Positions 22,349-32,670 of a stretch of DNA of 64,000 bases are shown one piece after another. Each line of letters opens with the position of its first letter. The first letter of the stretch is position 1. Below the pieces are notes generated by a model. That model was not told where the DNA came from, made no database searches, and worked only from the letters and a program-made list of their open reading frames with translations. Source of the DNA: Chlorops oryzae (taxonomy: Eukaryota; Arthropoda; Insecta; Diptera; Chloropidae); contig CM035806.1 of assembly GCA_020466095.1 (NCBI GenBank), positions 137,331,599 through 137,395,598 on the forward strand, given 5' to 3'. The position numbers and the translations under genes are program-made.

Positions 22349-22701
22349 TTGCACTCAGGACATCGCCAAGTTCCGCGTTCACAATTAGACACGAGAAAGC
22401 CTTCAAGGTCAAAGCATTGAATATGCTTGCACTCCTGACCTCGTGCTGGTAGCCGTATACGGGTTTTCAAAATGGGGCACTTCATTGAGATCTTGGTTGA
22501 CTTGGAAATATTACCAGCTCCATCGGGTGGAACAGCGCTATTTTCAGCTTCGGCTTCACTGACACCGACAAAGCCCATAGCAAAGTTCCATTTAATCTTT
22601 TCGACGCCACGCTCGAGCGGAAGGAGATTGCGTTTAAGCAAACTTTGGACGACCTGTTTCACTGATGGCCGGTGAACAAGCTGCAGTACAAACAGATGCG
22701 A
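22349..22701 (-). CDS. tna: tonalli, exon with SP-RING zinc finger core
   Basis: The exon is 353 nt: 117 codons plus 2 nt. It opens SHLFVLQLVHRPSVKQVVQS after TCTTTACAG, matching the ZMIZ family segment before the zinc finger. The SP-RING follows: KCPILKTRIRLPARG, CKHIQCFDLEGFL, NCERGTWRCPEC, carrying the Cys/His zinc ligands. SP-RING proteins act as SUMO E3 ligases or E3-like coregulators in the nucleus. Tonalli in Drosophila interacts genetically with brahma and is needed for homeotic gene expression. The donor TGCAA|GTTAGT joins to 22274 in phase. The domain is intact, so the visible part of the gene looks functional. Confidence 0.92.
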
Positions 22702-22764
22702 CTGTAAAGAGATTCATGATAAATTTGAGAATCCAACCAATCTACATAAGCAAATAAAACTTAC

Positions 22765-22978
22765 ACAACAACAAGAACTTGCGGTTAGTTGTAAGGTGTT
22801 TCGGCCAGGCTGGCATACCGATTTTAAGTAAAGTGGGCTGAGAGCTTGTCCGTTCATCTCCGATCGCCCGATATTGAGAGGTATAGCATTCACCGATACG
22901 GTGACAGTGTAGGGCCAGTTTGTGTTCATTTGCCGGTCGTCTTGGTGGAAGCATTTTAGCACCAGCTCGAGATCGGAT
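22765..22978 (-). CDS. tna: tonalli, exon upstream of the SP-RING
   Basis: Encodes [20 protein letters not shown], then [11 protein letters not shown] and [20 protein letters not shown] ending CCC, matching the conserved ZMIZ block ([20 protein letters not shown] type). The donor TGT|GTAAGT at 22764 is clear. The 5' boundary is inferred at a TTTAG acceptor (22979-22980), which leaves a phase consistent with the split Arg codon of the family. Reading further left in frame reaches a stop near 23.06 kb, so the previous exon is elsewhere, at or beyond the N gap. Confidence 0.85.
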
Positions 22979-23087
22979 CTAAACATTTCATTAAGAACAA
23001 ATGATCCATTAATGCCAATGTTAGATTCGGTTTGCGAAATATATTTCGTTAGCTCACCGACACATCAGCGTATTAAAGACATTCTGT

Positions 23088-23187
23088 NNNNNNNNNNNNN
23101 NNNNNNNNNNNNNNNNNNNNNNNNNNNNNNNNNNNNNNNNNNNNNNNNNNNNNNNNNNNNNNNNNNNNNNNNNNNNNNNNNNNNNNN
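23088..23187. other. Assembly gap (100 N)
   Basis: Exactly 100 N, a conventional gap of unknown size. The left edge is about 110 bp upstream of a tna exon; the right edge is the first base of the large palindrome. Upstream tna exons may be in the gap or misplaced. Confidence 0.99.
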
Positions 23188-24270
23188 ATAAGAATTCGAA
23201 CCGTTTGCAACGAGCTCGCCTCGAGCTCGCTTTTTTATCGTGGATTTTATAAAATGCGAGCTCGCTTTTTTATCGTGGAATTAATAAGAGTCTTACCGAC
23301 TACGGCACCCTGAAAGGGATTTTGAAGTTTTGTTGATATTTTGAAAAGTCCTCGAGGGCTCCCTGAAAAATGGCCCCAATGCAAAATGGCCCCAAACTGA
23401 AAATGAAAAAAGGCCCCAAAATTTGGGGTCATTTTGCATTATGAAAAATTACCCCAAATCAAAAATGAAATTTGGTCCCAAATAAAATGAAAAAGGCCCC
23501 AAAAACAAAAAGAGGTGTTTTTAATCGATATTAAAAATGGCCCCAAACTAGAAAATAAAACGGCCGTTATAGAATTTAAAAAATTAAAAATGAAAAAAAG
23601 ACCCCAAAATTTGGGGTCATTTTGCATTACCCCAACTCAAAAAATTAAACATGGCCCCAAATGTAACAAAAATTTTGAAAAATGCAAAATGACCCAAAAA
23701 AATCGCCCTAAAATTCAATACAAAATTTTGGGGCCTTTTTAAATTTTTGGATTTGGGGTAATTTTTTATAACGCAAAATGACCCCAAATTGTGGGGCCTT
23801 TTTTAATTTTTCAAAGTGGGGCAATAATGCATTATGCAAAATTACCCCAAAATTGGGACTTTTTTTCATTTTAATTTTTTAAATTCTATAACGGCCGTTT
23901 TATTTTCTAGTTTGGGGCCATTTTTAATATCGATTAAAAACACCTCTTTTTGTTTTTGGGGCCTTTTTCATTTTATTTTGGGGCCAAATTTCATTTTTGA
24001 TTTGGGGTAATTTTTCATAATGCAAAATGACCCCAAATTTTGGGGCCTTTTTTCATTTTCAGTTTGGGGCCATTTTGCATTGGGCCATTTTTCAGGGAGC
24101 CCTCGAGGACTTTTCAAAATATCAACAAAACTTCAAAATCCCTTTCAGGGTGCCGTAATCGGTAAGACTCTTATTAATTCCACGATAAAAAAGCGAGCTC
24201 GCATTTTATAAAATCCACGATAAAAAAGCGAGCTCGAGGCGAGCTCGTTGCAAACGGTTCGAATTCTTAT
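23188..24270. repeat. 1.08-kb foldback palindrome
   Basis: Left arm 23188 to about 23640 is inverted at about 23820-24270 with few differences. The outer end ATAAGAATTCGAACCGTTTG is matched by CAAACGGTTCGAATTCTTAT at 24251-24270. The arms contain a tandem pair GAGCTCGCTTTTTTATCGTG, then CCTCGAGG, then many copies of a GGCCCCAAA/TTTGGGGCC motif that continue into the centre, so the middle is self-complementary at a smaller scale too. No coding capacity. Probably a foldback-type element. The left end is defined by the gap, so the element may extend further. Confidence 0.9.
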
Positions 24271-24383
24271 CGCTATTTCTCTCGAATCGAAAGCAAAATA
24301 CGATAAAAGCGCGAGCTCGCGAAAATTGCCTTCCGCGATTCGAATTCAATTCGAATTCTTTAAAATATTTGTGTTTAGTGGAT

Positions 24384-24625
24384 GGTAGGTAGGTTGAAGT
24401 GGCTGCCACTTAGGCCGTTAATCGGCCCATTGTGATACCAAGGAGGTTTTCTTGTGTTTGTGTGAGTGTATGTCTTTTTTATGTAGTGTGCCCCTAACAT
24501 GCGATTTTTGAAAAACCAGTGCTAGGCTTGGAACATTACACTCCGTTTCGCCTGTGCCGGGAATCGAACCTCGGACCCTGGGATCAAGAGCATAGCACAC
24601 ATCCCCTACGCTATCCCAGAGCCAC
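24384..24625 (-). mobile_element. tRNA-derived SINE with 12-bp target-site duplication
   Basis: On the minus strand the head (24625 downwards) reads GTGGCTCTGGGATAGCGTAG, containing an A-box-like GATAGCGTAGGGGA, followed about 40 bp later by a perfect pol III B box GGTTCGATTCC. A tRNA-unrelated body of about 170 bp follows. The insertion is flanked by the 12-bp direct repeat TGTTTAGTGGAT (24372-24383 and 24626-24637). A-box, B-box, size and duplication together make a SINE clear. The tail is not poly(A). Confidence 0.88.
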
Positions 24626-24755
24626 TGTTTAGTGGATACGAAACTTTAATTCTCGAAGGTAGTTTTGTAAATTTGTTTCCAAATCGCAAGACATTCGAGG
24701 TAAATATAGAATCAAGCTAAACATATAAACGAAAAAAAGTCATTCACTTCAATTC

Positions 24756-24873
24756 GGCGAAGACGGCGTAATGGGTAAGCAGACTAGAAATAAGTATGAC
24801 TAGAAATCAAGAGGTTCGGTGTTCAAATCCCACAGCCGGTGGATTCAAAAGTGTGGTTACCAGCATTAGAACC

Positions 24874-24918
<45 letters not shown>
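24756..24918 (+). mobile_element. tRNA-like segment followed by T44
   Basis: GGCGTAATGGGTAAGC (A-box-like) and GGTTCGGTGTTCAAATCC (B-box-like) are about 50 bp apart. The 10-mer GACTAGAAAT is duplicated between them. The T-arm does not fold cleanly, so this is not a working tRNA; a second SINE-type head is more likely. A run of 44 T follows (24875-24918), which would stop pol III. Confidence 0.4.
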
Positions 24919-24921
<3 letters not shown>

Positions 24922-24954
24922 GAAAATAGTCTTATAATAAGACTGTTATTAGAA

Positions 24955-25255
24955 TCATACATTAAATATAAAAATTAAATAATTTTTTTTTACTAATCGA
25001 ATATAATCGAAAATTCGACAAAAAGGCGAATCGAATATGATAAAAAATTCGAATAAAGCGCGATAGCAAAACGATAGCAAAATACGAATCGCGCGCGATT
25101 CGTAAACGATAAAAAATGCGACAAAAATATGAATCGCGTAAAAAGGTGACTCCCTCACGAATTCGAATTCGATTCGAGCTCGCCGCGAACATTCGCCGCG
25201 AAGAGTTTGCACGTCAAAACGAATTCGATTCGAATTCGATTCGAACTCGTTGTGC
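24955..25255. repeat. CGAATTCGATTCGAAT-rich repeat
   Basis: Dense, degenerate copies of GAATTCGATTCGAATTCG, CGATAAAA and GCGAGCTCGC. The same words occur at 24270-24360 and at both outer ends of the 1.08-kb palindrome, so this block is probably part of the same repeat family, split by the SINE and tRNA-like insertions. Confidence 0.6.
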
Positions 25256-25993
25256 TTATTGGGATATTAGAAAATTTGAGTTGCATTAATAGTTGTACCT
25301 TTTTAAACAAAGATTATATTGAGAAGGATTGCTTGTAAACTAATATTGCCGATTTATTTCAGCAAAAGGTTAGAAGAAAACCTAATATTGAACTGTGGCG
25401 AATCTAAAATTTAATACTTGCACATCATAATCTGGATTGTATGACTCAATAAAAGCATATAGCAAAAATTAAGGGTGTTATAGTCAGGCGAAATGTACAA
25501 TACAATACGCGACACAGATAATAGTGGTACTCATGCAGCTTCGCAAATGCCTTCGCAACTTTTCCCATCGTAAATTTTCATATAAATTTTGACATTTCTG
25601 ACATTTTATCGGAAATTTCCTTCGCAAATAATTACTGCGCCGTAGTTTGATTTTCCAATATTGCGAACACGTTCGATTTTTTATCCCTTTTGAACACGGT
25701 TTTTTTTTTTTGGTCTTTCTCCCCTTGTTACGTTTCTGGCTGTTGTGCAATTGGCTGCATCTCTTCAAGGAATTCAACATCTTCAAATTCTTTTTCGTAG
25801 TATTGGCTCCCTGTTAGCTCTTTTGAAGCGACGACCGGATTGCTTAAACCAAATTTGCGAGTAATCGCTCAATTGCAGTTTCAGTAGGAGTAAGTAAGTA
25901 TAGTCTGTTTGGGCCTCCTCTTGATTGGTATTCGCGCGTGTTAGTATTGATCTTTTGTTTTCGCTTTCAGGTCGCTCCAAACCTTGAATAAGA
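25256..25993. other. Unassigned DNA
   Basis: Two Lys/Arg-rich minus-strand frames (25484-25786 and 25783-25980) sit end to end and might be decayed coding sequence, but no motif is recognised. I do not call a gene. Confidence 0.35.
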
Positions 25994-26001
25994 ATATTTA
26001 T

Positions 26002-26412
26002 TAGTGTCCGACCGAAGGTGGATTTTTAGCCGAAGCCGAAGCCGAACAATCGGCAGAGTTGAAGACTTCGGCCGAAGACCGAAGGCCGAAGCCGAATGCA
26101 AAACATTTTACAGTAAGGAAACAAAATCAGTCTTTATTCATTTGACAAGCACAAAAAAAAACCGCTCAAATTTTCTCTAAATTCTTTCGCTTTAGTCGCC
26201 CACAAAGTGAGAATTTACGGCAATAATTCACTAGTGTAAAAGGTCTCAATGAAGCAATTGAAAATCTATCGTGACTTTTTTACTTCCATTAAAATGCAAA
26301 AATATTCGGCTAAAATATTCGGCTTTTTCCAGCCGAAGCCGAAGCCGAAGATTAAGAATTGGCCGATTATGCCGATTACCGAAGCCGAAGCCGAACCTTC
26401 GGTCGGACACTA
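26002..26412. mobile_element. hAT-type MITE with 8-bp duplication
   Basis: Terminal inverted repeats TAGTGTCCGACCGAAGGT and ACCTTCGGTCGGACACTA bound 411 bp of non-coding DNA. They are flanked by the exact 8-bp direct repeat ATATTTAT (25994-26001 and 26413-26420). Subterminal zones on both sides carry repeated GCCGAA, often the binding sites of the transposase. TSD size and architecture fit the hAT superfamily. Confidence 0.88.
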
Positions 26413-26440
26413 ATATTTATTAATTATATTGGTAACGCAT

Positions 26441-26632
26441 TATGATACAAAGCGGGCAAGATAGCGCCACTTCGGGTACCGCTATTTTGTAGCATTCGCA
26501 TTGTTGTTGTTTCCCATGCTAAAGTTTAGTTGTGACGTTAAGCTTAACATGCAAAACAACAACAACGAAGCTCTCGTTTTGTATTTGTGACATCATCGGG
26601 CTAAAGTGGCGCTATCTTGGTTTCTTGTATCA
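26441..26632. mobile_element. 192-bp MITE with 11-bp direct repeats
   Basis: The ends TATGATACAAAGCGGGCAAG and (reverse complement) TGATACAAGAAACCAAGATA are inverted and both continue AGATAGCGCCACTT. The flanks are a perfect TGGTAACGCAT at 26430-26440 and 26633-26643. It sits only 20 bp from the hAT-type MITE's right duplication. Superfamily not assigned. Confidence 0.82.
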
Positions 26633-26643
26633 TGGTAACGCAT

Positions 26644-27050
26644 CTTTCTTTATTACCTTGGCTCACTTATGCCAGCTCTCAGTTGGCGGTCCCCAACTAT
26701 TGAAATCAACGGCCATTTCATCCCACCTCTGCTTTGAATGCTGCTTTGTGCAAAATCATTTGCCGATATCGGGTTTCTTTCAATAAGTGCTACCAATTTA
26801 TTTAACTGGCCTTGTTGCTAAAAATTTTTGCCCTAATAAAAAAAACTTTAATTAAAAGGTGCATACATGTTTTAAGATGTATATGACACTTACATTTTCT
26901 AAGTTTACACCGTCACCTCTCAAAACGGAGGTCACAAATTTTTAAGTGATAAATGAACTAACGATAGTAGATCAGCTGTCTATTCGAAGTTCGTAATACG
27001 GAATTTGGCTTTTATCTATCGATAATCGATATATTTTCTCAATTGGGCCG
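26644..27050. other. Short unassigned spacer
   Basis: No gene or repeat recognised. Confidence 0.4.
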
Positions 27051-27976
27051 ATTACACAAGTAAACACGATTTTTGTGTCTGACTTCTGTATATCAGATTC
27101 CGACTAATTATACCTTAGTAATGAAGAATAATAAATTTTTGTTTTAAAGTTTAATTTTGTGGTCAGGAGGACGATATTTGAAATTTTCGCGTCAATTTCT
27201 AGATTTGTCTCAAAATCTCAGGAATTAGGTATGTGTTTTGCATTTTATGTATCTTGCTGAAAAGAGGAAGAATGGACCTTTACAACGATGTATCAAGTGT
27301 TTCAATCAATGGAACTAGACCCAAACTAGACTAGTTGTACTCAGTTTTTGGAAAAGTTTAAGTACCAAAATTTTTAGAATTATTTACATATTCTATATAT
27401 AAATTTTCATCGAAATCGGACGTCGGCAGCGGTTTGAAAAACATGTTCGACGATTTTTGGCTGAAGCATTTTAAATTTGAGTAGAGTCGGAAAACTCCTT
27501 ATAACTTCTAAAATTTTCTACCAATTTCAGTATACCATAACATTTTGGAAACATAAAATACGCAGTTATTGTTTCAAAGCAAAAAACTGATTTTCAGAAT
27601 TTTTGCCAAATAAATATATCAAAATGAATTCAAAAAATTTCGAAAAAAATTCCAAAAAAATCTACATTTTTCAAATTTGAATGACTATAGATCTTGAAGT
27701 TAAACTTTGATTGAAACACATGATACATCGCTGTAAAGGTGTATTCTTCTTCTTTTTGAGCAAGATATATAAAATGCAAAGCACATACATACTTCCTGAG
27801 ATTTTGAGAAAAATCTAGAAATTGACGCGAAAATATCAAATATCGTCCTCCTGACCACAAAATCAAACTTTTAAAAAAAAAATTGGGTTTTCAGATATAA
27901 TCTGATTAAGTGAATTAGAAAACAACCATTTAAAATCAGAAACAAAATTAAAGTTTCATTTTGTCGACTAGTGTTA
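27051..27976. mobile_element. Non-coding TIR element, long copy
   Basis: The ends are ATTACACAAGT and (reverse complement) ATAACACTAGT. Inside, TTTTGTGGTCAGGAGGACGA (about 27164) is inverted at about 27845, and the match extends through TTCGCGTCAATTTCTAGATT to give arms of about 150 bp. No ORF of note. The same ends recur in the shorter copy at 34653-34877. Confidence 0.75.
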
Positions 27977-28079
27977 TCTTATTAACATAAAAAAAATTTT
28001 TTTTAGAATATTCACAAGTTACTTTTTGTATCATCTTCGGATTCAGAAGTTGCGTCTGTTTGATTTGATGTTTCCCTCA

Positions 28080-28530
28080 TATGGTAGACGTAACATTCAT
28101 CTGGACTACTTCAATTTTCTCTCTACATCTTTCATTCCTCTTGGTCAACCAATTTTTTGAATTTGAAGCTTCTACGCCTTTTATTTCGGAAGTTACGAAA
28201 AATCTCCTTTTGTGAGCATACCACGCATATGTCTTGCACACACCTCTGATACATCGTGGTTAACCTATATTTGAATTTTGAAGCTCCTACGCCTTTTTAT
28301 ACGCAAATTACGATAGATATGAGCGTCTTACTTAAAACACAATAAATTAGTTTTTGGGCGTGGCAAAGGGCGGATGTCTTCTTTTTTCACTTAGGATCAT
28401 ACTCGGGGCCCGCTATACCCGTCTGACACCTTTCGACGTGACTGATACGAAGCTTAGTTCCAGCTGTTACAAGACCCGCACAAAATTAATATGCCCTGCT
28501 TACGATGGTTATACATACAAAGCTTATTTG
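28080..28530. repeat. Dispersed repeat family, copy B
   Basis: Shares GAAGCTTCTACGCCTTTTAT, TTCGGAAGTTACGAAAAATC and GGGCGTGGCAAAGG with the copies at 1, 44.3 and 63.7 kb, and the right end GCACAAAATTAATATGCCCT with copies A and C. Two diverged internal units are visible. Confidence 0.6.
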
Positions 28531-28689
28531 ATGTAATTAAATCGGATAGGCCGACTTAATTTGTTCAAATGATTGCGTCAAAATAGATATTTTCGATACA
28601 AGTGTCGAAATAAAGCTTTTTTTTGTACGAGTGGTAAATGTTGTAAAACGAGGCGCAGCCGACAGCTCATAACGAGTTTGATTTTCGGT

Positions 28690-29385
28690 TTCCAATTTGA
28701 ATCTCATATTTAGCAATAGAAATTTTCAATTTTGTGAGCTCATTTTGCCTGCTGGGGTTGGTAAAGGATTCTGGGAAAGACTTATTTTTGCAAAAACATG
28801 TGGCCCCGACTTGTTGAAACCAAACGTCGATCGTGGCACAGTAAAGCTCACGGTTATGGCGGCATCTTGTTCATTTTCGAAGAAAAATTTCCAAAATACA
28901 CACCAAACAGTGACTCGTTGTGTATGCATTGGCTTCTCAATAGTGACGGGTGGGTCCTGTAAATCCCATATGCGTCAATTTTGCTTATTGACATAGCCAC
29001 CGATATGCAAATAAGCTTCATCTGAAAAACAAAAACGATTATTTGGTAAACTTCTTCATCTCCCCCAAATAATCAGCCCGTTGGGCGAAGCGAAAACGCA
29101 TCGGATGATCATACGACTTCAGTTGCTGGACCAATTGAACTTTATAAGCCTTCATACCGAAACCTTTATGTAAAATTCTTTGCACGGTCTGCTTTGTCCA
29201 ACAACAATCCAATTTCACGAACTCATTTCAAAAATTTATGCACAAACTAAATTGAAGGCGGATCACTTTGCGAAAACTTTCTTCGTAAATGTATTGCGTT
29301 TTGTGTTAAAGGCTCACTAATTTGGAAGTAAGTTTTCAATAATTCCCAATTTTGTTCGAGGGTAGAGCGTCCCATTTTCAAATTT
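28690..29385 (-). pseudogene. IS630/Tc1-mariner-like transposase relic
   Basis: The minus-strand start at about 29376 reads MGRSTLEQNWELLKTYF, a first-helix signature of a transposase group common in insects. Further on are HPMRFRFAQRADYLGEMKKF, a degenerate FSDEA-like block, GGYVNKQNxRIW-type residues and EKPMHTQRVTVWC. Many stops and frameshifts, and the middle appears deleted compared with a full transposase (about 700 nt instead of the expected 1 kb or more). Confidence 0.6.
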
Positions 29386-29436
29386 CAAACATTTAACTAA
29401 ATTTCTGTCAAAAAAATAATTTCATTCTACCTTGCA

Positions 29437-32400
29437 ATGTCAGTGTGGGGCAGCACCGATATAAATGTTAGAGGTGAGTGCCTACTTGAATTTATTACTA
29501 GAAACAATTTGAGTCTACTAAATACTGGCAATATGCCGACCTTTATAAATAGAATTAGGGAAGAGGTCCTTGATATCACCCTAGCTACACCATTTATAAG
29601 GCACTTTGTCAAAAAGTGGAAAGTTTCTTCAGAAATATCCATGTCTGACCACCGTCAGATTACCTTTGACATTGACTTAGGTCAAGAAATCACTGAAACG
29701 TATAGGGCACCTAGAGCCACAGACTGGGACCAATTTAAAGAATCCCTCATGGCAAACCTAGAGATGCACAAACGTACGATCAGGGATACCTATGACCTAG
29801 AACTGGCCGCTAGCACTCTGAATACAGCGGTCATTGATGCCTACCATGAAGCCTGTCCTGTCAAGACTAAGACTGGAAATAGGATAACACCATGGTGGAG
29901 CAAAAAGCTTGCCGACCTAAGAGCCAAATCCCGGAGACTCTTCAACAGAGCTAAATCCCATGGGGAATGGGATGCATACAGAAGAAATGCCTTAACAGCC
30001 TACAACAAGGAAATTAGAAGGGCAAAAAGAGAATCATGGAGGAACTTCTGCTCAGGACTTCAAGACCTTAGTGGAAGTGCAAAAGTCCACAGAATAATCT
30101 CCAAAAGCCACACTAATCCAATCGGGCTTCTTAAACGACCGAATGGTTCCTTTACCAACAACTGCAGAGAATCACTAGAACTTCTCACAGAGGTACACTT
30201 TCCGGGATCTACACTATGCAATCAACCCAACACTCAGTCCAGCACCCTGGTAGCCAAGAGGCCCCGTGCGAGAGACTGGAGAGTTGCTCGCAAGATTGTC
30301 ACAGCGGACAGAATAGAATGGGCAATCAACTCATTCTCTCCCTTCAAGGCCCCAGGAGTGGATGGAATCTTTCCAGCACTACTGCAGAAAGGCCTTTGTA
30401 GCTTGATGTCGTGCTTGATTAATATGTTCAGGACAGGACTTGCGATGGGAACAATTCCTTCTATCTGGAAGGAAGTAATTGTCAAGTATATTCCTAAAGT
30501 TGGTGGAAAGCCAAGCGACCTACCTAAATCCTTTAGGCCTATTAACCTGACTTCATTTCTCCTCAAGACCATGGAGAAAATTGTTGAAAGACATATCAGA
30601 GAGGAGCACCTTGCGGTAAATCCTCTTCACCGTCATCAATATGCCTATCAGCAAAACAAATCCACTATTCATGCACTTCACAGCCTCACGGGTAAAATCC
30701 AGGAATCTATGAACTGCAAAGAATTTGCGGTGGCGTGCTTCCTCGATATTGAGGGAGCCTTTGACAATACGGATCACTCATATATTGAAAGCTGCCTCCG
30801 TGACAAAGGAGTCGATAACACGACACATGCGTGGATAAATCATATTCTGAGAACAAGGGTGATTAGTTGCACTCTCGGCAACGCCGAAGGTTGTCCACAA
30901 GGAGGGGTTGTCCACATCGCCTTAGCGCTGAAAGATTTGAGGTGCAAGGATACGCTGACGACATTGTTATCCTTGTTAGAGGCAAATATGAAGACACGAT
31001 CTCATATCGGCTTCAACATGCCCTGAACATCGTGACTAAGTGGTGCAGAGAAGCAAAACTATCAATAAACCCCAAAAAGACAAATATTGTCATCTTCACC
31101 AAGAAAAGGAAAAAGGAGCAATTCAAGAAACCATTTCTTAATGGAGAAGAGATACCATTTGTAAACCAAGTCAAATACCTGGGGATAACGCTTGATGAGA
31201 AAATGACTTGGACTGCTCATCTTGAGAATACAATACGGAAAGCTAGAGCGGCGTTATGGACCAGTCGACGCCTTATTGGCAGGGACTGGGGCCTCAACCC
31301 GAAGCTCAGCCTCTGGATGTACACTTCCATTGCTAGACCCATTATATCGTATGGAGCATCCATTTGGTTTAATAAGGCCCAGCAAAAAACTGCAAAGAAT
31401 AGTCTCCGGAAGTTACAGAGACTTGCATGTATTAGCATAAGTGGAGCCATGAGAACTACACCGACTGCGGCCCTTGAGGTTGCACTGGGCCTCCCTCCAC
31501 TTCATCTTTTTGTCAAGAAGGAAGCAATGACTTTTGCTGCAAAACTCCTCCTGGCAAATGAGCAACCAATAAAGCTGGGCATACTATCCCAGCTAGGAAA
31601 AGAAATGCAGAAAGAGGAAGGTCTTAACATCACCATATCTGACATGTGCTCTCCTAAATATAACTTTCACAGGAAGTTTCGAATCATAATACCAGACAGA
31701 AATGAGTGGGATCGAAACAAACCTAGAATAGAAGGAGACTACCATGTGTGGTACACTGATGGGTCAAAAACCGACCAGGGTGTGGGAGCGGGGGTTTATG
31801 GAGTTAAACCCAAAAAAGAAATATTTGCGAGTATGGGCCAAGATAACTCGGTATTTCAGGCTGAAATCCACGCAATTGAGCTATGTCTAAGAGAATATAG
31901 AGGAACAGCCACAAACGGTAAAAACATCTATATATTCTCGGACAGCAAAGCAGCTCTCCTAGCACTGAACTCATTTAGAATCACTTCTAAATTAGTGTGG
32001 GAGTGCCTGCTGCTTCTCATTGAACTTGCATCCCTGAACAGAGTTTATCTCGTATGGATTCCAGGGCATAGCGGATTTGAAGGAAATGAGAAAGCTGATG
32101 AACTCGCGCGGAAGGGAGCGGCCGCAACGTTCGTGGGGCCCGCTCCATTCTGCGGTCCATCATGGAGTTTCTTCAAACTCAAACTGAGGGCATGGATTGA
32201 GAGATCAGCTCAGAACGAATGGAACGACATTGCCGACCACAGACAAGCTAGAGAATTCATGCCAGTCTTCTCAAAGACCAGAACGAAAGAGCTCCTATCG
32301 CTTAACAGAACTGGAATTCGACTTGTCACAGGCTTTCTCACTGGACACTGTAGAGTTAACAAACACCTGTCGAATCTTGGCTTAGCCAGAGACGACAACT

Positions 32401-32670
32401 GCAGACTCTGTAACGAGGAAGAGGAGACAGCAGAGCACATCTTGTGCCACTGTGATAGTCTTGCAAGACTCAGACTTCGCTACTTATACATCGCTTACCC
32501 CTCTACAACGGAGCTAGGTAGGGTATCTCCACGGGACATCGCGGCATTCTTGAATGCCACTCGCCTATGGAATTAGGAAAGGGTGGTCACAATAATTCTT
32601 GTAGGATGCAGTGACGTGGAGACTCGGTTCCCAAACCCATTTTAAATCTAATCTAATCTAATCTAATTGG
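29437..32670 (+). pseudogene. LINE with endonuclease remnant, RT and RNase H
   Basis: 5'-truncated inside the AP endonuclease: WGSTDINVRG, later MSDHRQITFDI. RT: FKAPGVDGIFPALLQKG, KSFRPINLTSFLLKTMEKI, CFLDIEGAFDNTDH and GCPQGGV (to about 30905), then the frame changes to RFEVQGYADDIVILVRGKYE. About 15-20 codons normally between CPQGG and YADD are lost, so the two long frames (29437-31026 and 30867-32576) are one broken ORF. RNase H: WYTDGSKT, FQAEIHAIEL, FSDSKAALLAL and WIPGHSGFEGNEKADELA, with the acidic residues intact. A Cys/His segment (CRLCNEEEETAEHILCHC) precedes the stop at 32576. The 3' end is (TCTAA)4 at 32647-32667. RNase H plus these motifs suggest the LOA/R1-related group. Confidence 0.9.

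Noticed and set aside
22472..22675. Plus-strand 67-codon ORF
   Set aside because: Antisense to the tna SP-RING exon.
24756..24842. Functional tRNA gene
   Set aside because: A- and B-box-like words exist, but the T-stem and acceptor stem do not pair; treated as a SINE-type fragment.
25484..25980. Adjacent basic minus-strand ORFs
   Set aside because: Lys/Arg-rich because of A/T-rich DNA; no motif and no splice pattern.
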